From: Pseudomonas benzenivorans
GTDB lineage: Bacteria > Pseudomonadota > Gammaproteobacteria > Pseudomonadales > Pseudomonadaceae
Direction: 5' to 3'
NCBI RefSeq assembly: GCF_033547155.1
Contig: NZ_CP137892.1
Location: forward strand, 2,294,001-2,358,000
Length of the DNA stretch: 64,000 nt
Shown one piece after another: positions 63,421-64,000 of the stretch. The notes beneath the pieces were generated by a model. That model was not told the DNA's origin and made no database searches. It saw nothing but the letters and a program-made list of their open reading frames with translations. Within the stretch, counting starts at the first letter, position 1. Each line of letters starts with the position of its first letter. The translations under genes and the position numbers were made by a program.

Positions 63421-64000
63421 ATGTCGCCCAGCCGCCTGTCCATCCAGTTGAAAATCAGCCTCCTGGCCGGTCTCTGTCTGATTTTCATCGTCACCCTGTT
63501 GGTGGGGACTTCGCTGTTGCAGTCCACACGCAGCGCCGCGTTGGTGCGCGATTCCAGCAGCGCCATGCTCAAGGACAGCGCCAAGCTGCGCCTGCAGGCC
63601 CGGGGCGAGCTGCAGGCGATCCGCATCCAGCGCTACTTCATGGATGCCTACCAGTACGGCAAGGGCTTTTCCCGGCAGATCCTGTTCCTCCGTGACCAGG
63701 CCGAGAAGCGCTTCCTCGATGCCTTCGACCTGCGCGAAGACCTGACCCGCCAGGTACGCAGCAGCCTGGAGGCCAACCCGGCCCTGCTCGGCCTCTACCT
63801 GGTGTTCGAGCCCAATGCCCTGGACGGCAAGGACGAGCTGTTCGCCGAGCAGGCCGAACTGGGCAGCAACGACCAGGGGCGCTTCTCGCTGTACTGGGCA
63901 CAGCCCTCGCCGGGCCAGCTGGAGTCCGTGTCGATGAACGAGGAGATGCTCGGCGACACCAAGATCGGCCCCAGCGGCGAGCCCTACAACGCCTGGTACA
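63421..64000 (+). CDS. Methyl-accepting chemotaxis protein with dCache-type sensor (partial, C-terminus outside window)
   Basis: The first 193 codons are present. A signal-anchor helix (about 9-32, [20 protein letters not shown]) is followed by a helix and then a periplasmic dCache-like domain: [20 protein letters not shown], then [17 protein letters not shown] and [12 protein letters not shown]. This pattern resembles the Pseudomonas TlpQ/McpU-type receptors (polyamine or histamine sensing), but ligand specificity cannot be read from the fragment. The signalling domain lies beyond the right edge. AAAGGGAG precedes the ATG at 63421. A FliA-type promoter lies just upstream. Confidence 0.88.
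   Translation, partial: MSPSRLSIQLKISLLAGLCLIFIVTLLVGTSLLQSTRSAALVRDSSSAMLKDSAKLRLQARGELQAIRIQRYFMDAYQYGKGFSRQILFLRDQAEKRFLDAFDLREDLTRQVRSSLEANPALLGLYLVFEPNALDGKDELFAEQAELGSNDQGRFSLYWAQPSPGQLESVSMNEEMLGDTKIGPSGEPYNAWY

Overview
The window is a high-GC gammaproteobacterial chromosome segment, almost certainly Pseudomonas in the broad sense. The evidence is gene order and protein sequence: gacA (TTG start)-uvrC-pgsA-tRNA-Gly-tRNA-Cys, then yccA, tusDCBE, cysG, serS, crcB, rarA, lolA, ftsK, trxB, aat, bpt, infA, clpA, clpS, cspD, icd/idh, mnmA, hflD, purB, roxA, aceA and a complete nuoA-N operon with fused nuoCD. This order matches what I recall of the P. aeruginosa region from gacA to nuo. No prophage, insertion sequence, CRISPR array or clear pseudogene was seen. 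The window starts inside a putP-like symporter gene and ends inside a chemoreceptor gene.

Layout. 1-3.1 kb (minus strand): a PutP-type Na+/solute symporter fragment preceded by a 32-residue membrane micropeptide, a detached tRNA-Leu, and a membrane diguanylate cyclase. 3.2-6.6 kb (minus): tRNA-Cys and tRNA-Gly with their own promoter and terminator, then pgsA, uvrC and gacA. 6.8-11.5 kb (minus): an accessory cassette of two paralogous multicopper oxidases flanking a SCO1/SenC-type protein, all three with twin-arginine-type signals. It is followed by about 0.8 kb of gene-free DNA with two strong inverted repeats and an AT-rich tract, ending at tRNA-Ser. 12.5-15.7 kb (plus): yccA, then the sulfur relay tusD-C-B-E and ybiB, mostly translationally coupled. 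15.8-24.4 kb: yqjG (plus), then cysG, serS, crcB, rarA, lolA and ftsK (minus). 24.6-30.6 kb: trxB and the N-degron genes aat, bpt, clpA and clpS around infA, then cspD. 30.6-34.5 kb: divergent dimeric (icd) and monomeric (idh) isocitrate dehydrogenases. 34.6-42.3 kb (plus): nudJ-like, mnmA, hflD, an EamA transporter, purB, and a coupled run of roxA, a GNAT gene, an unknown gene and a secretin-like gene. 42.8-46.6 kb (plus): aceA and a PhoX-family gene. 46.9-61.8 kb (plus): nuoA to nuoN, all 13 cistrons intact. 61.8-64 kb: a YuiF/NhaC-type transporter (minus) divergent from a chemoreceptor preceded by a FliA-type promoter.

How the genes work together. icd, idh and aceA are three enzymes competing for isocitrate, and the NADH made downstream feeds the nuo-encoded complex I. 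tusDCBE and mnmA belong to one pathway, 2-thiolation of tRNA wobble uridine. aat, bpt, clpS and clpA tag, recognise and unfold N-degron substrates. The most unusual block is the oxidase-SCO-oxidase cassette between gacA and tRNA-Ser; its substrate cannot be read from sequence.
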